DNA of 64,000 nucleotides from Rebecca billardiae RCC1528 (taxonomy: Eukaryota; Haptophyta): positions 1,116,001-1,180,000 of the forward strand of contig OZ251228.1 of assembly GCA_965240325.2 (NCBI GenBank), read 5' to 3'. Below are positions 46,477-56,330 of the stretch, piece after piece (within the stretch, counting starts at the first letter, position 1; the number at the start of each line of letters is the position of its first letter). The notes below the pieces were generated by a model, which was not told the DNA's origin, made no database searches, and was given only the letters and a program-made list of their open reading frames with translations. A program made the translations under genes and the position numbers.

Positions 46477-47658
46477 ATGTGTGGGCGCGCGTGCATGGCG
46501 CTCCCCGCGGACAGCGTCGCGCGCACGTCGCGCACGTCACGTTGGGTCGATCGCGAGGCCTACACCCCGTCCACCAACGTGTGCCCTGGCCGACGCTTGC
46601 CGGTCGTGTACCGTGCCGACGGCGGCGGCCGCACACTGCACACGATGGCATTCGGCCTCGTGCCCTCATATCAGAAGGCAGAGGAGAAGCCCGACTTCTT
46701 CCGGATGATGAACGCACGGAGCGAGACGGCCGCGTCCAAGCCCGCCTTCCGCCGCTTGGTGAGCGCCCGGCGCTGCGCTGTCCCCATTCAGGGCTTTTAC
46801 GAGTGGCGGCAGGAGCAGGATGGCCGCCGCCAGCCATTCTTCGTGACGCCCGCGCGGACGGCGGAGGGCCAAACCACGGGCGTGAAGCGCGAGTCGGACT
46901 CAGATGCACGGCACGACGACCCGGTGCTTTGGCTCGCGGCTTTGTACGACGAGTGGGCACGCCCCGACGCCGAGCAGCGCCTCTACTCCTTCACGATTCT
47001 GACGACAGAAGCCGCGCTAGACCTGGCCTGGCTGCACGAGCGCATGCCGGCCGTCCTCGCCACTGACGCCGCGGTCGAGCGCTGGCTGGACGTGGGACGC
47101 GTGCCGGCGGCGATTGCGCTCCAGGACTGCGTGCCGTGCGACGGCCTCAGGTGGCACCCCGTGCACCCGCGCGTGGGTAAAGTCTCCTATCAGGGCGCAG
47201 ACGCGTGCGCACGCTACGAGCCCATCCGCATCACTGCCTTCTTCGGCAAAGGACGGGCAGCGGGCGCTGGCTGGGAGGACGTGGCGCGGGAGGCAGCCTC
47301 ATCGGCTTGCGCGCCGGCCGCCGACGGCTCGGGCGCGCGCGAAGCGGACGCCATGGCTATGCTGGCTGCCACGCCACATGGCACTGCGCTGTGTGCTCAG
47401 CCCGTTTCCAACGCGCCATCGCCGTCGGCCGCTCACACACCAGCCATCAGCACCAAGCGGCAGGCCGCAGCTGGGCCGCAGGCTGACGCGCAAAGCGACG
47501 AGCGCGTGGGCCGTCGGCCGCGCTTGGCATCGCCCGTCACCAAGGGGAACGCCAAGGCCAACAAGCAGGATGCCAGCACACCAAGGAAGCAGCCAACTCA
47601 GAATAATGTCGCACCCATCACGCGCTTCTTTGCACCTGGCGGGAGCGGGGGGTGCTAG
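46477..47658 (+). CDS. HMCES: HMCES, SRAP-domain abasic-site crosslinking protein (393 aa)
   Basis: The ATG sits in a perfect Kozak context (GCCGCCATGT) and places cysteine at position 2, which this family needs after Met removal. SRAP motifs in order: MCGR (1-4), FGLVPSY (59-65), NARSET (79-84), RRCAVPIQGFYEW (98-110, E109) and LHERMPAVL (186-194, H187). These are the residues known to form the thiazolidine link with abasic sites in single-stranded DNA. The domain ends near residue 250. The tail is disordered and basic and finishes with NVAPITRFFAP, a PIP-box-like end lacking the usual Gln. Human HMCES is about 354 residues. The role is to protect abasic sites at replication forks in the nucleus. 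The gene is divergent from DDI1 and convergent with the DUF1517 gene. Confidence 0.94.
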   Translation: MCGRACMALPADSVARTSRTSRWVDREAYTPSTNVCPGRRLPVVYRADGGGRTLHTMAFGLVPSYQKAEEKPDFFRMMNARSETAASKPAFRRLVSARRCAVPIQGFYEWRQEQDGRRQPFFVTPARTAEGQTTGVKRESDSDARHDDPVLWLAALYDEWARPDAEQRLYSFTILTTEAALDLAWLHERMPAVLATDAAVERWLDVGRVPAAIALQDCVPCDGLRWHPVHPRVGKVSYQGADACARYEPIRITAFFGKGRAAGAGWEDVAREAASSACAPAADGSGAREADAMAMLAATPHGTALCAQPVSNAPSPSAAHTPAISTKRQAAAGPQADAQSDERVGRRPRLASPVTKGNAKANKQDASTPRKQPTQNNVAPITRFFAPGGSGGC

Positions 47659-47998
47659 CTCAGACTGCAGCACCCGCGGCGAGAGCGGGCGGGGGCGACA
47701 GTACGTATGCGTCAGCACCTGCTGCTATGACGACGCCATTTACATCGCGGACCACTCAGTGACTGAGTGGACCACTGAGTTGCCCGGTGGCTGTTACTGC
47801 ATGTCAGACCCCGCTACTCATGACTCATGAGTCTCGCCGCTCGCGCTCGTCGAAGCGGTGAGCCGGTGAGCACACGCGCGCGGCGCGCACTGACAGTGTC
47901 GTCATGGCATGCCGCGTCTTGTCCTGGTGCCCAGGTATTCGGCACGGTCGCGCACGCAGGGCTGCAGTCTGAGCCCGCGCCGCCGCTCACTCAAACAG
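47659..47998. other. Convergent intergenic region with short palindrome
   Basis: 340 bp between the stops of HMCES and the DUF1517 gene. It contains CCACTCAGTGACTGAGTGG at 47,752-47,770 (two 9 bp arms around one base), then a second ACCACTGAGT. This might be a bidirectional 3' processing or terminator-like hairpin, but that is inference. Confidence 0.5.
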
Positions 47999-49408
47999 TC
48001 AAAGCGGGTAGAGGCTGGGGTGGTGGAGGTAGAGCTCATCGCGCGAGCCAGCCCACGAGGCAAAGTGGCTGATGCCAAGAACGGCACCGGCGGGAGAGCG
48101 CAGCGAGGCTGCGATCTCTAGCATCGCCTCGCGTGCCGCGGTGATGGAGTACACGGCCTCCGGCACCGCAAGCTCCGCACGCGCAGCGACGACGAGCGTG
48201 ACGACGAGGTAGGAGGTGTCTGCGTGCGCGCCGGTGCTGGAGTCGACTGCTGGGGTGGCGGCTGCCGCATGCGCCTCGCTCGCGCCCTCGCCAGCCAGCG
48301 AGTCGAGGAAGCTGGCCGTGGCGTACGGCTGAGGCTCCACGGCTAGCGGGAGGGCAGCCATCGTGCGCTTGGGGCTCGCGCGGCTCTGCTCCTCGACGGC
48401 CATCCGGCTGAGCAGCCTGTGCGCCGCATCGTCGCTCGCCTCGCGCGGGCTGTCGACCGCGACTCGCGCCGCCTCCCACTGCTCCGTGCTGCGCAGCAGC
48501 GCGAGGCACGCGTCGGCCGCGGCCGCGGAGCTGCTGGACGGCGCCGCGCCCTCGCCGTACATCCCCCACAGCTCGGCAGCCGCGGGTCGCTCAGCACGCG
48601 AGCCGACATCCGCCGACGTGTCTGCACGAGCCGCGTAAGGGGTTTGGGCGCCCGGTGCCACGGCCGCAGCAGGGCGGCGCACGGCGACCTGCAGCAGCCA
48701 GACTCGCGCCGGCGTGGCTGGCGCGGGCGACAGGACCACGCTCGGGGCCACGGCAGACCCTGTCGCTGTCGCCGTCGACGCCGGCTCGTCCGACGTGTCC
48801 ACGGCCCGCTCGTCCCCGTCGGCCGCCGCCTCGCCGCGCCAGAGGCTGGGCAGCAGACCGATGCTCGCGGCGGCTGCGCCCGAGGCCGCGGCCGCGATCA
48901 GGGCAGAGACCTGGGGGATGCCAGCGCTGGCGATGACGTGCGCGTCAGACGCGCTGTACTGCTCAAAGTAGACGCGCGAGTGTATCCCGCTCAAGTACAG
49001 CCGTGCAGAGAGCAGTCCCCAGTCGTCGCCACCGGCACCGTTGCCAAGAAGCGCAACCAGCGCGAGTGCCGAGATGGCGCCGAGGGGGCCCCAGACGGGG
49101 AAGGAGGTGCGGGTGCGCGCGAAAAGGCCACTCGCCAGCTCTCGTGCCTTCGTCTCCGACGCACCGCCTTCCATCGTGCGCCACTCGTTCGCAGCGTCGG
49201 ACACCGCGGAGCGGGCGCGCCGGCCGACACGCGACACGTCCATGTCCTCGATCTCGATGCCCATGCGCAGGGCGGACGGACGGGCTCGGCAGCGCGCGAG
49301 CATCGGCGGGCGGTGCGCCGTGGCTGTCGGCGATGCGGCCGCGCCCTGCGCGAACGCCGAGATCGCGAGCACGCTCAGGCCGAGGCGCGCGCACATCATG
49401 CTGGCCAT
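47999..49408 (-). CDS. DUF1517 plastid protein (FLAP1-like), 469 aa
   Basis: The C-terminus (residues 399-469) matches the DUF1517 pattern: SYLVVTLVVAARAELAVPE, a helical middle, then SRDEL..HPSLYPL, as in cyanobacterial and plant members such as FLAP1, a thylakoid/envelope protein for fluctuating-light acclimation. The N-terminus looks bipartite: a hydrophobic signal MCARLGLSVLAISAFA with the ASAFAP-like SAF step at F19, then a basic, Ala- and Arg-rich stretch (31-49). Residues 103-122 are a probable membrane segment. A Ser-, Ala- and Thr-rich linker fills 190-390. ATG 49,406-49,408 is chosen because it starts the signal peptide. The open frame continues upstream without another ATG. The function in this organism is inferred from the family. 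Confidence 0.8.
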   Translation of the reverse strand: MASMMCARLGLSVLAISAFAQGAAASPTATAHRPPMLARCRARPSALRMGIEIEDMDVSRVGRRARSAVSDAANEWRTMEGGASETKARELASGLFARTRTSFPVWGPLGAISALALVALLGNGAGGDDWGLLSARLYLSGIHSRVYFEQYSASDAHVIASAGIPQVSALIAAAASGAAAASIGLLPSLWRGEAAADGDERAVDTSDEPASTATATGSAVAPSVVLSPAPATPARVWLLQVAVRRPAAAVAPGAQTPYAARADTSADVGSRAERPAAAELWGMYGEGAAPSSSSAAAADACLALLRSTEQWEAARVAVDSPREASDDAAHRLLSRMAVEEQSRASPKRTMAALPLAVEPQPYATASFLDSLAGEGASEAHAAAATPAVDSSTGAHADTSYLVVTLVVAARAELAVPEAVYSITAAREAMLEIAASLRSPAGAVLGISHFASWAGSRDELYLHHPSLYPL

Positions 49409-49541
49409 CGACGCGGCGCTCGGGGGACGTCGGCTCGGCTGGTGAGGAGCTCCTGATGGTCCCCGGCGGCGGCGCGACCCGACGGAAATACTGTATCCAA
49501 AAATCCGGTCACCGACCACCCTTGGTCACCCCAAGGCTTTC

Positions 49542-49572
49542 GGGGCGATGGCCGACGCGACGGGAGTGGTGG
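49542..49572 (+). repeat. 31 bp sequence repeated at 59,659-59,689
   Basis: The stretch beginning GGGGCGATGGCCGACGCGAC is found exactly at both places. Here it abuts the 3,163 bp duplication; at 59.7 kb it abuts the second copy of the 433 bp repeat. Confidence 0.9.
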
Positions 49573-50149
49573 TACCGGGGACAAGAAGGGGTTCGGCGGA
49601 GGGGGCAGCGTTCCTATTGTCGGGGACAATCTCAGACTGGGGGTTCGATCTCGACGAGGGGGTTCAACCCGGTCGGGGTTCGAGGGGTTCAAAGTCCGGA
49701 AGAGTCCGAATAACCAGGTGGCGTAGTGATTTTGAATCGACGACTGCGGTTTGGAGTTTGAATTCAGCCGAGAACAGAGCGCCCGCGACGGCCCCACCCC
49801 TCGGTCGGCGACCTCCGCACGCGCGCGCGGCGCCCCCAACCGCCGCCGGCGCTCGCCCTCGCCTGCCTCCGCCCGTCGGTGCGGCACGCCGCCAAGCTGA
49901 GCACGCCGCGCCCTCCGATACACGTCATGCGGGCCTGCCCTTCTTCCTGCCCTTCTCCTGCTCTTCCTGCTGGCACGCCGACGGTTCCGACGGCGACGCG
50001 TGTCCAGCACAACCGCACGCGGCAGTGCTCGGCGCGCACATCCCAAGGCGCGTCGACCGCTTCTTTCTGCATGGCAGTCTACTTGCCATCTGCATCATCC
50101 TCGCCTCGGCTGAGCGCGCCCCGCCGACGGGCGGCGCCGTGGCTCGGCG

Positions 50150-50188
50150 CGCCGCGCCGCGCCGCGCCGCGCCGCGCCGCGCCGCGCC
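50150..50188 (+). repeat. (GCCGC)n tract, copy 1
   Basis: A run of GCCGC pentamers inside the 3,163 bp duplication, repeated at 53,313-53,351 with the same length. Confidence 0.8.
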
Positions 50189-50959
50189 GAGCAGCTCGGC
50201 TTGCCGCCGGGCGGCGGTGCCGGGCTCGGCGGAGAGCGGGCGTCGGCGGAGATCGGTGTGCACGACCTGAAGTGCATCGGCTCGTTCTTTCTGCGCGGCC
50301 GCGCAGCCACTACCGTCATCGGACTCGACTTGGTCAAGCGCGCCGCGCGCGCGCAAGCGGCTTTGCGTCTGTGATCGCACGCGCAGCACTACCGCTGTGG
50401 CAGACTCGGCGGCGTCGGAGGCGATCGATCGGCGTGCTCCGCCGGCGGTGCATCGCCCGCATCTTTCGGCGCCCCGCTCCTCTCGGCGCGGCGCAGTACT
50501 CGCCCCCGGCTGCCGACTCGGCCCAGCACGCCGCGCGCACGGCCGGCGCCGCACCGCGGCGCGCCGTGCCGCGCGGCCAAGCTTGCGCGCCGCATGGCTA
50601 CGGTGACGGACTCAGCGGCGAGCGGGCTTCTACGGCGGTGGCGACGATCGGCGTGCCTGGCTAGCCGGATGTCGTCCGCCTCTCTCGGCGCGGCCGGCGC
50701 GGCGCAGTGCTCGGCGCCGACCTCCGACTCGGCGCGGCGCGCGGCCGCGGCCGTGCAGCGCGCCTCGACGTGCGCGGCCGCGCGGCCGAGGTCGCACGCC
50801 GCACGGCGGCCGTGACGGCCTCGTTCGAGAGCGGGCGTCGACCGCGTGGGCGGAGCTCGGTGCGCACGAGCTGAGCCTCCCGACCACGTCGCGCTGCGTG
50901 GCGCCGTGCTCGGCACCGGCACCGGACTCGGCGCGGCGCGCGCGGCCGGCGGCGCGCTG

Positions 50960-51950
50960 CCGGCCACGCGCTGCGCGCCTCAGCGGCGCGCCGTGCTGTG
51001 CGGCCGAGCGCGCGCGCCGCACGGCTACGGTGACGACGGGCTCGGCGGTGGGCGGGCATCGGCGGCGTTGGCGGAGCTCGGCGCGCACGAACGGAGGCGC
51101 ATCGACCACGTCGCGCTGCGTGGCGCCTTGCTCGACACCGGCCTCGGACTCGGCGCGGCGCGCGCGGCCGGCGGCGCGCCGCGCGCCTCAGCGCCGCGCG
51201 CCGCGCCGTGCTGTGCGGCCGAGCGCGCGCGCCGCACGGCTACGGTGACGACGGGCTCGGCGGAGAGCGGGCGGCGGCGGCGTTGGCGGAGCTCGGTGCG
51301 CACGAACGGAGGCACATCGACCACGTCGCGCTGCGTGACGCCGCGCTCGGCACCGTCCTCGGACTCGGCGCGGCGCGCGCGGCCGGCGGCGCGCCGCGCG
51401 CCTCAGCGCCGCGCGGCGCGCCGTGCTGTGCGGCCGAGCGCGCGCGCCGCACGGCTACGGTGACGACGGGCTCGGCGGAGAGCGCGTGTCGGCGGCGTTG
51501 GCGGAGCTCGGCGCGCACGAACGGAGGCGCATCGACCACGTCGCGCTGCGTGACGCCGCGCTCGGCACCGGCCTCGGACTCGGCGCGGCGCGCGCGGCCG
51601 GCGGCGCGCCGCGCGCCTCAGCGCCGCGCGGCGCGCCGTGCTGTGCAGCCGAGCGCGCGCGCCGCACGGCTACGGTGACGACGGGCTCGGCGGAGAGCGC
51701 GTGTCGGCGGCGTTGGCGGAGCTCGGCGCGCACGAACGGAGGCGCATCGACCACGTCGCGCTGCGTGACGCCGCGCTCGGCACCGTCCTCGGACTCGGCG
51801 CGGCGCGCGCGGCCGGCGGCGCGCCGCGCGCCTCAGCGCCGCGCGGCGCGCCGTGCTGTGCAGCCGAGCGCGCGCGCCGCACGGCTACGGTGACGACGGG
51901 CTCGGCGGAGAGCGGGCTGCGGCGGCGTGGGCAGAGCTCGGCGCGCGTGA
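50960..51950 (+). repeat. 215 bp tandem repeats, about 4.6 units (copy 1)
   Basis: The anchor GGCTACGGTGACGACGGG recurs at about 51,022, 51,236, 51,451, 51,666 and 51,881, a spacing of 215 bp. A more diverged anchor lies near 50,587. Because 215 is not a multiple of three, each unit shifts phase, and all three forward frames stay open through most of the tract. Confidence 0.9.
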
Positions 51951-52312
51951 ACTGAGGTGCATCGATCCGCTCTCCCCGTGCCACCACGCTTCCCGAACGC
52001 AGGTGCGCGCGAGAGCACCACCCTGCCGTGCCGTGTGTGCGCGCCGTGTGCACCGCGTGTTTGTGTCCTGTGCTGCCGTGCAGGTGGGCGCAGGCAGGTG
52101 CTCTCCATCTACATGGCGCAGGGGCGCAAGTGGCAGTCGTGCAGCACGCCCTCTCTACCTGCAGACGCTGCAACCTACTCGGCGCGCAACGACGATCCTG
52201 CCCATACGTACTCCAGACTTGAGCATGGTGCGAGCACGCTCGCGCAGCGCAGCGCACCAACCATCCGCCGCGTTTGCGCGGCAGCATGCGCACTGTCTTC
52301 TCTCTGACATGT

Positions 52313-52685
52313 GCCCTCCTTCCCTCTCCTCTCCCTCTCCCCTCCCTCTCCCTTCCCTCCCTTCCCTCCCTCTCCCCTCCCTCTCCCCTCCCTCTCCCCT
52401 CCCTCTCCCCTCCTCTCCCCTCCCTCTCCCCTCCCTCTCCCCTCCTCTCCCCTCCCTCTCCCCTCCCTCTCCCTCTCCCCTCCCTCTCCCCTCCCTCTCC
52501 CTCTCCCCTCCCTCTCCCCTCCCTCTCCCCTCCTCTCCCCTCCCTCTCCCCTCCCTCTCCCCTCCTCTCCCCTCTCCCCTCCTCTCCCCTCCCTCTCCCT
52601 CCCTCTCCCCTCCTCTCTCCTCCTTCTCCCCTCCTCCTCCTCCTTCTCCCCCCTCTCTCCCCCTTCTCTCCCCCTTCTCCCCCTC
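52313..52685 (+). repeat. CCCTCTCC polypyrimidine tract, copy 1
   Basis: About 370 bp of almost pure C and T built from CCCTCTCC and CCTCTCC units. It could form triplex (H-DNA) in supercoiled DNA. Both copies have the same length. Confidence 0.95.
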
Positions 52686-53312
52686 TGACGCCATCCTTAT
52701 CCCCGCAAATTAGCCTAAACCCAAAATATTTGCCGTACCGGGGACAAGAAGGGGTTCGGCGGAGGGGGCAGCGTTCCTATTGTCGGGGACAATCTCAGAC
52801 TGGGGGTTCGATCTCGACGAGGGGGTTCAACCCGGTCGGGGTTCGAGGGGTTCAAAGTCCGGAAGAGTCCGAATAACCAGGTGGCGTAGTGATTTTGAAT
52901 CGACGACTGCGGTTTGGAGTTTGAATTCAGCCGAGAACAGAGCGCCCGCGACGGCCCCACCCCTCGGTCGGCGACCTCCGCACGCGCGCGCGGCGCCCCC
53001 AACCGCCGCCGGCGCTCGCCCTCGCCTGCCTCCGCCCGTCGGTGCGGCACGCCGCCAAGCTGAGCACGCCGCGCCCTCCGATACACGTCATGCGGGCCTG
53101 CCCTTCTTCCTGCCCTTCTCCTGCTCTTCCTGCTGGCACGCCGACGGTTCCGACGGCGACGCGTGTCCAGCACAACCGCACGCGGCAGTGCTCGGCGCGC
53201 ACATCCCAAGGCGCGTCGACCGCTTCTTTCTGCATGGCAGTCTACTTGCCATCTGCATCATCCTCGCCTCGGCTGAGCGCGCCCCGCCGACGGGCGGCGC
53301 CGTGGCTCGGCG

Positions 53313-53351
53313 CGCCGCGCCGCGCCGCGCCGCGCCGCGCCGCGCCGCGCC
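53313..53351 (+). repeat. (GCCGC)n tract, copy 2
   Basis: Copy of 50,150-50,188. Confidence 0.8.
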
Positions 53352-54122
53352 GAGCAGCTCGGCTTGCCGCCGGGCGGCGGTGCCGGGCTCGGCGGAGAGC
53401 GGGCGTCGGCGGAGATCGGTGTGCACGACCTGAAGTGCATCGGCTCGTTCTTTCTGCGCGGCCGCGCAGCCACTACCGTCATCGGACTCGACTTGGTCAA
53501 GCGCGCCGCGCGCGCGCAAGCGGCTTTGCGTCTGTGATCGCACGCGCAGCACTACCGCTGTGGCAGACTCGGCGGCGTCGGAGGCGATCGATCGGCGTGC
53601 TCCGCCGGCGGTGCATCGCCCGCATCTTTCGGCGCCCCGCTCCTCTCGGCGCGGCGCAGTACTCGCCCCCGGCTGCCGACTCGGCCCAGCACGCCGCGCG
53701 CACGGCCGGCGCCGCACCGCGGCGCGCCGTGCCGCGCGGCCAAGCTTGCGCGCCGCATGGCTACGGTGACGGACTCAGCGGCGAGCGGGCTTCTACGGCG
53801 GTGGCGACGATCGGCGTGCCTGGCTAGCCGGATGTCGTCCGCCTCTCTCGGCGCGGCCGGCGCGGCGCAGTGCTCGGCGCCGACCTCCGACTCGGCGCGG
53901 CGCGCGGCCGCGGCCGTGCAGCGCGCCTCGACGTGCGCGGCCGCGCGGCCGAGGTCGCACGCCGCACGGCGGCCGTGACGGCCTCGTTCGAGAGCGGGCG
54001 TCGACCGCGTGGGCGGAGCTCGGTGCGCACGAGCTGAGCCTCCCGACCACGTCGCGCTGCGTGGCGCCGTGCTCGGCACCGGCACCGGACTCGGCGCGGC
54101 GCGCGCGGCCGGCGGCGCGCTG

Positions 54123-55113
54123 CCGGCCACGCGCTGCGCGCCTCAGCGGCGCGCCGTGCTGTGCGGCCGAGCGCGCGCGCCGCACGGCTACGGTGACGAC
54201 GGGCTCGGCGGTGGGCGGGCATCGGCGGCGTTGGCGGAGCTCGGCGCGCACGAACGGAGGCGCATCGACCACGTCGCGCTGCGTGGCGCCTTGCTCGACA
54301 CCGGCCTCGGACTCGGCGCGGCGCGCGCGGCCGGCGGCGCGCCGCGCGCCTCAGCGCCGCGCGCCGCGCCGTGCTGTGCGGCCGAGCGCGCGCGCCGCAC
54401 GGCTACGGTGACGACGGGCTCGGCGGAGAGCGGGCGGCGGCGGCGTTGGCGGAGCTCGGTGCGCACGAACGGAGGCACATCGACCACGTCGCGCTGCGTG
54501 ACGCCGCGCTCGGCACCGTCCTCGGACTCGGCGCGGCGCGCGCGGCCGGCGGCGCGCCGCGCGCCTCAGCGCCGCGCGGCGCGCCGTGCTGTGCGGCCGA
54601 GCGCGCGCGCCGCACGGCTACGGTGACGACGGGCTCGGCGGAGAGCGCGTGTCGGCGGCGTTGGCGGAGCTCGGCGCGCACGAACGGAGGCGCATCGACC
54701 ACGTCGCGCTGCGTGACGCCGCGCTCGGCACCGGCCTCGGACTCGGCGCGGCGCGCGCGGCCGGCGGCGCGCCGCGCGCCTCAGCGCCGCGCGGCGCGCC
54801 GTGCTGTGCAGCCGAGCGCGCGCGCCGCACGGCTACGGTGACGACGGGCTCGGCGGAGAGCGCGTGTCGGCGGCGTTGGCGGAGCTCGGCGCGCACGAAC
54901 GGAGGCGCATCGACCACGTCGCGCTGCGTGACGCCGCGCTCGGCACCGTCCTCGGACTCGGCGCGGCGCGCGCGGCCGGCGGCGCGCCGCGCGCCTCAGC
55001 GCCGCGCGGCGCGCCGTGCTGTGCAGCCGAGCGCGCGCGCCGCACGGCTACGGTGACGACGGGCTCGGCGGAGAGCGGGCTGCGGCGGCGTGGGCAGAGC
55101 TCGGCGCGCGTGA
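54123..55113 (+). repeat. 215 bp tandem repeats (copy 2)
   Basis: Copy of 50,960-51,950 with the same number and order of variants, so the whole 3,163 bp block was duplicated after the 215 bp array had formed. Confidence 0.9.
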
Positions 55114-55475
55114 ACTGAGGTGCATCGATCCGCTCTCCCCGTGCCACCACGCTTCCCGAACGCAGGTGCGCGCGAGAGCACCACCCTGCCGTGCCGTGTG
55201 TGCGCGCCGTGTGCACCGCGTGTTTGTGTCCTGTGCTGCCGTGCAGGTGGGCGCAGGCAGGTGCTCTCCATCTACATGGCGCAGGGGCGCAAGTGGCAGT
55301 CGTGCAGCACGCCCTCTCTACCTGCAGACGCTGCAACCTACTCGGCGCGCAACGACGATCCTGCCCATACGTACTCCAGACTTGAGCATGGTGCGAGCAC
55401 GCTCGCGCAGCGCAGCGCACCAACCATCCGCCGCGTTTGCGCGGCAGCATGCGCACTGTCTTCTCTCTGACATGT

Positions 55476-55848
55476 GCCCTCCTTCCCTCTCCTCTCCCTC
55501 TCCCCTCCCTCTCCCTTCCCTCCCTTCCCTCCCTCTCCCCTCCCTCTCCCCTCCCTCTCCCCTCCCTCTCCCCTCCTCTCCCCTCCCTCTCCCCTCCCTC
55601 TCCCCTCCTCTCCCCTCCCTCTCCCCTCCCTCTCCCTCTCCCCTCCCTCTCCCCTCCCTCTCCCTCTCCCCTCCCTCTCCCCTCCCTCTCCCCTCCTCTC
55701 CCCTCCCTCTCCCCTCCCTCTCCCCTCCTCTCCCCTCTCCCCTCCTCTCCCCTCCCTCTCCCTCCCTCTCCCCTCCTCTCTCCTCCTTCTCCCCTCCTCC
55801 TCCTCCTTCTCCCCCCTCTCTCCCCCTTCTCTCCCCCTTCTCCCCCTC
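55476..55848 (+). repeat. CCCTCTCC polypyrimidine tract, copy 2
   Basis: Copy of 52,313-52,685 with the same length and order of units. Confidence 0.95.
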
Positions 55849-55897
55849 TGACGCCATCCTTATCCCCGCAAATTAGCCTAAACCCAAAATATTTGCC

Positions 55898-56330
55898 GGG
55901 TTTGGCAGTCCGCGGCGGTTATCGCGTTATGACTGCCGCGTCGCTGCTCCGCCGCCGCCCGTGCCCCTCCCCGCTAGGTGGGCGTATACCTGGCCGGACG
56001 CGGGCTCGGCGCTCGCAGCGGCATCGCCGGAGTGACCGCACGGTGACGAGATGTGAGTCGGAAGCAGCTCGCCTTTGCGGCGCGGGTACCAAGCGGAAAG
56101 TGAGCGTACCTGCAGGAGGGCCGACCCTCGGCGTGACAGGCGCACCTTCGGGGCCGGTCAGGGCAGCCCACGTCGTGCAGCCGACCGCTTCCGCCGCGAC
56201 TGCCCCCCGGCGCACCCTGCCCCGGCCGACGCCTGAGCACAGCGGCCCCGCCCGGGCCCGGGGCCCCCGGGCGGCAGGCCGCGGCGGCGCCGGCACACTC
56301 ACGGACAGCCAGCGGCGCTCCTCCGCCTCC
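55898..56330 (+). repeat. 433 bp direct repeat, copy 1
   Basis: Starts GGGTTTGGCAGTCCGCGG and ends CTCCTCCGCCTCC. Identical to 59,688-60,120. No gene is supported inside. Confidence 0.95.

Larger units (their letters stand above)
49572..52734. repeat. 3,163 bp tandem duplication, copy 1
   Basis: Identical, as far as I can see, to 52,735-55,897, with a constant offset of 3,163 and no indels even in the polypyrimidine tract. No convincing gene: long frames exist in several phases but are Ala/Arg-rich and change with every 215 bp repeat. Parts of the frame near 50,225-50,370 and 51,020-51,160 (GERASA..LGAHE) look weakly protein-like, so a decayed repeat protein gene is possible. Confidence 0.95.
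52735..55897. repeat. 3,163 bp tandem duplication, copy 2
   Basis: Adjacent direct copy of 49,572-52,734. The junction reads ATTTGCCG|TACCGGGG and the outer end ATTTGCCG|GGTTTGG. Confidence 0.95.

Noticed and set aside
47999-49519. Longer start for the DUF1517 protein
   Set aside because: The upstream 37 codons need a non-ATG start and would place basic residues before the signal peptide.
52274-52876. Pro/Ser/Leu-rich protein frames over the polypyrimidine tract
   Set aside because: Low-complexity translation of CCCTCTCC repeats in every frame.
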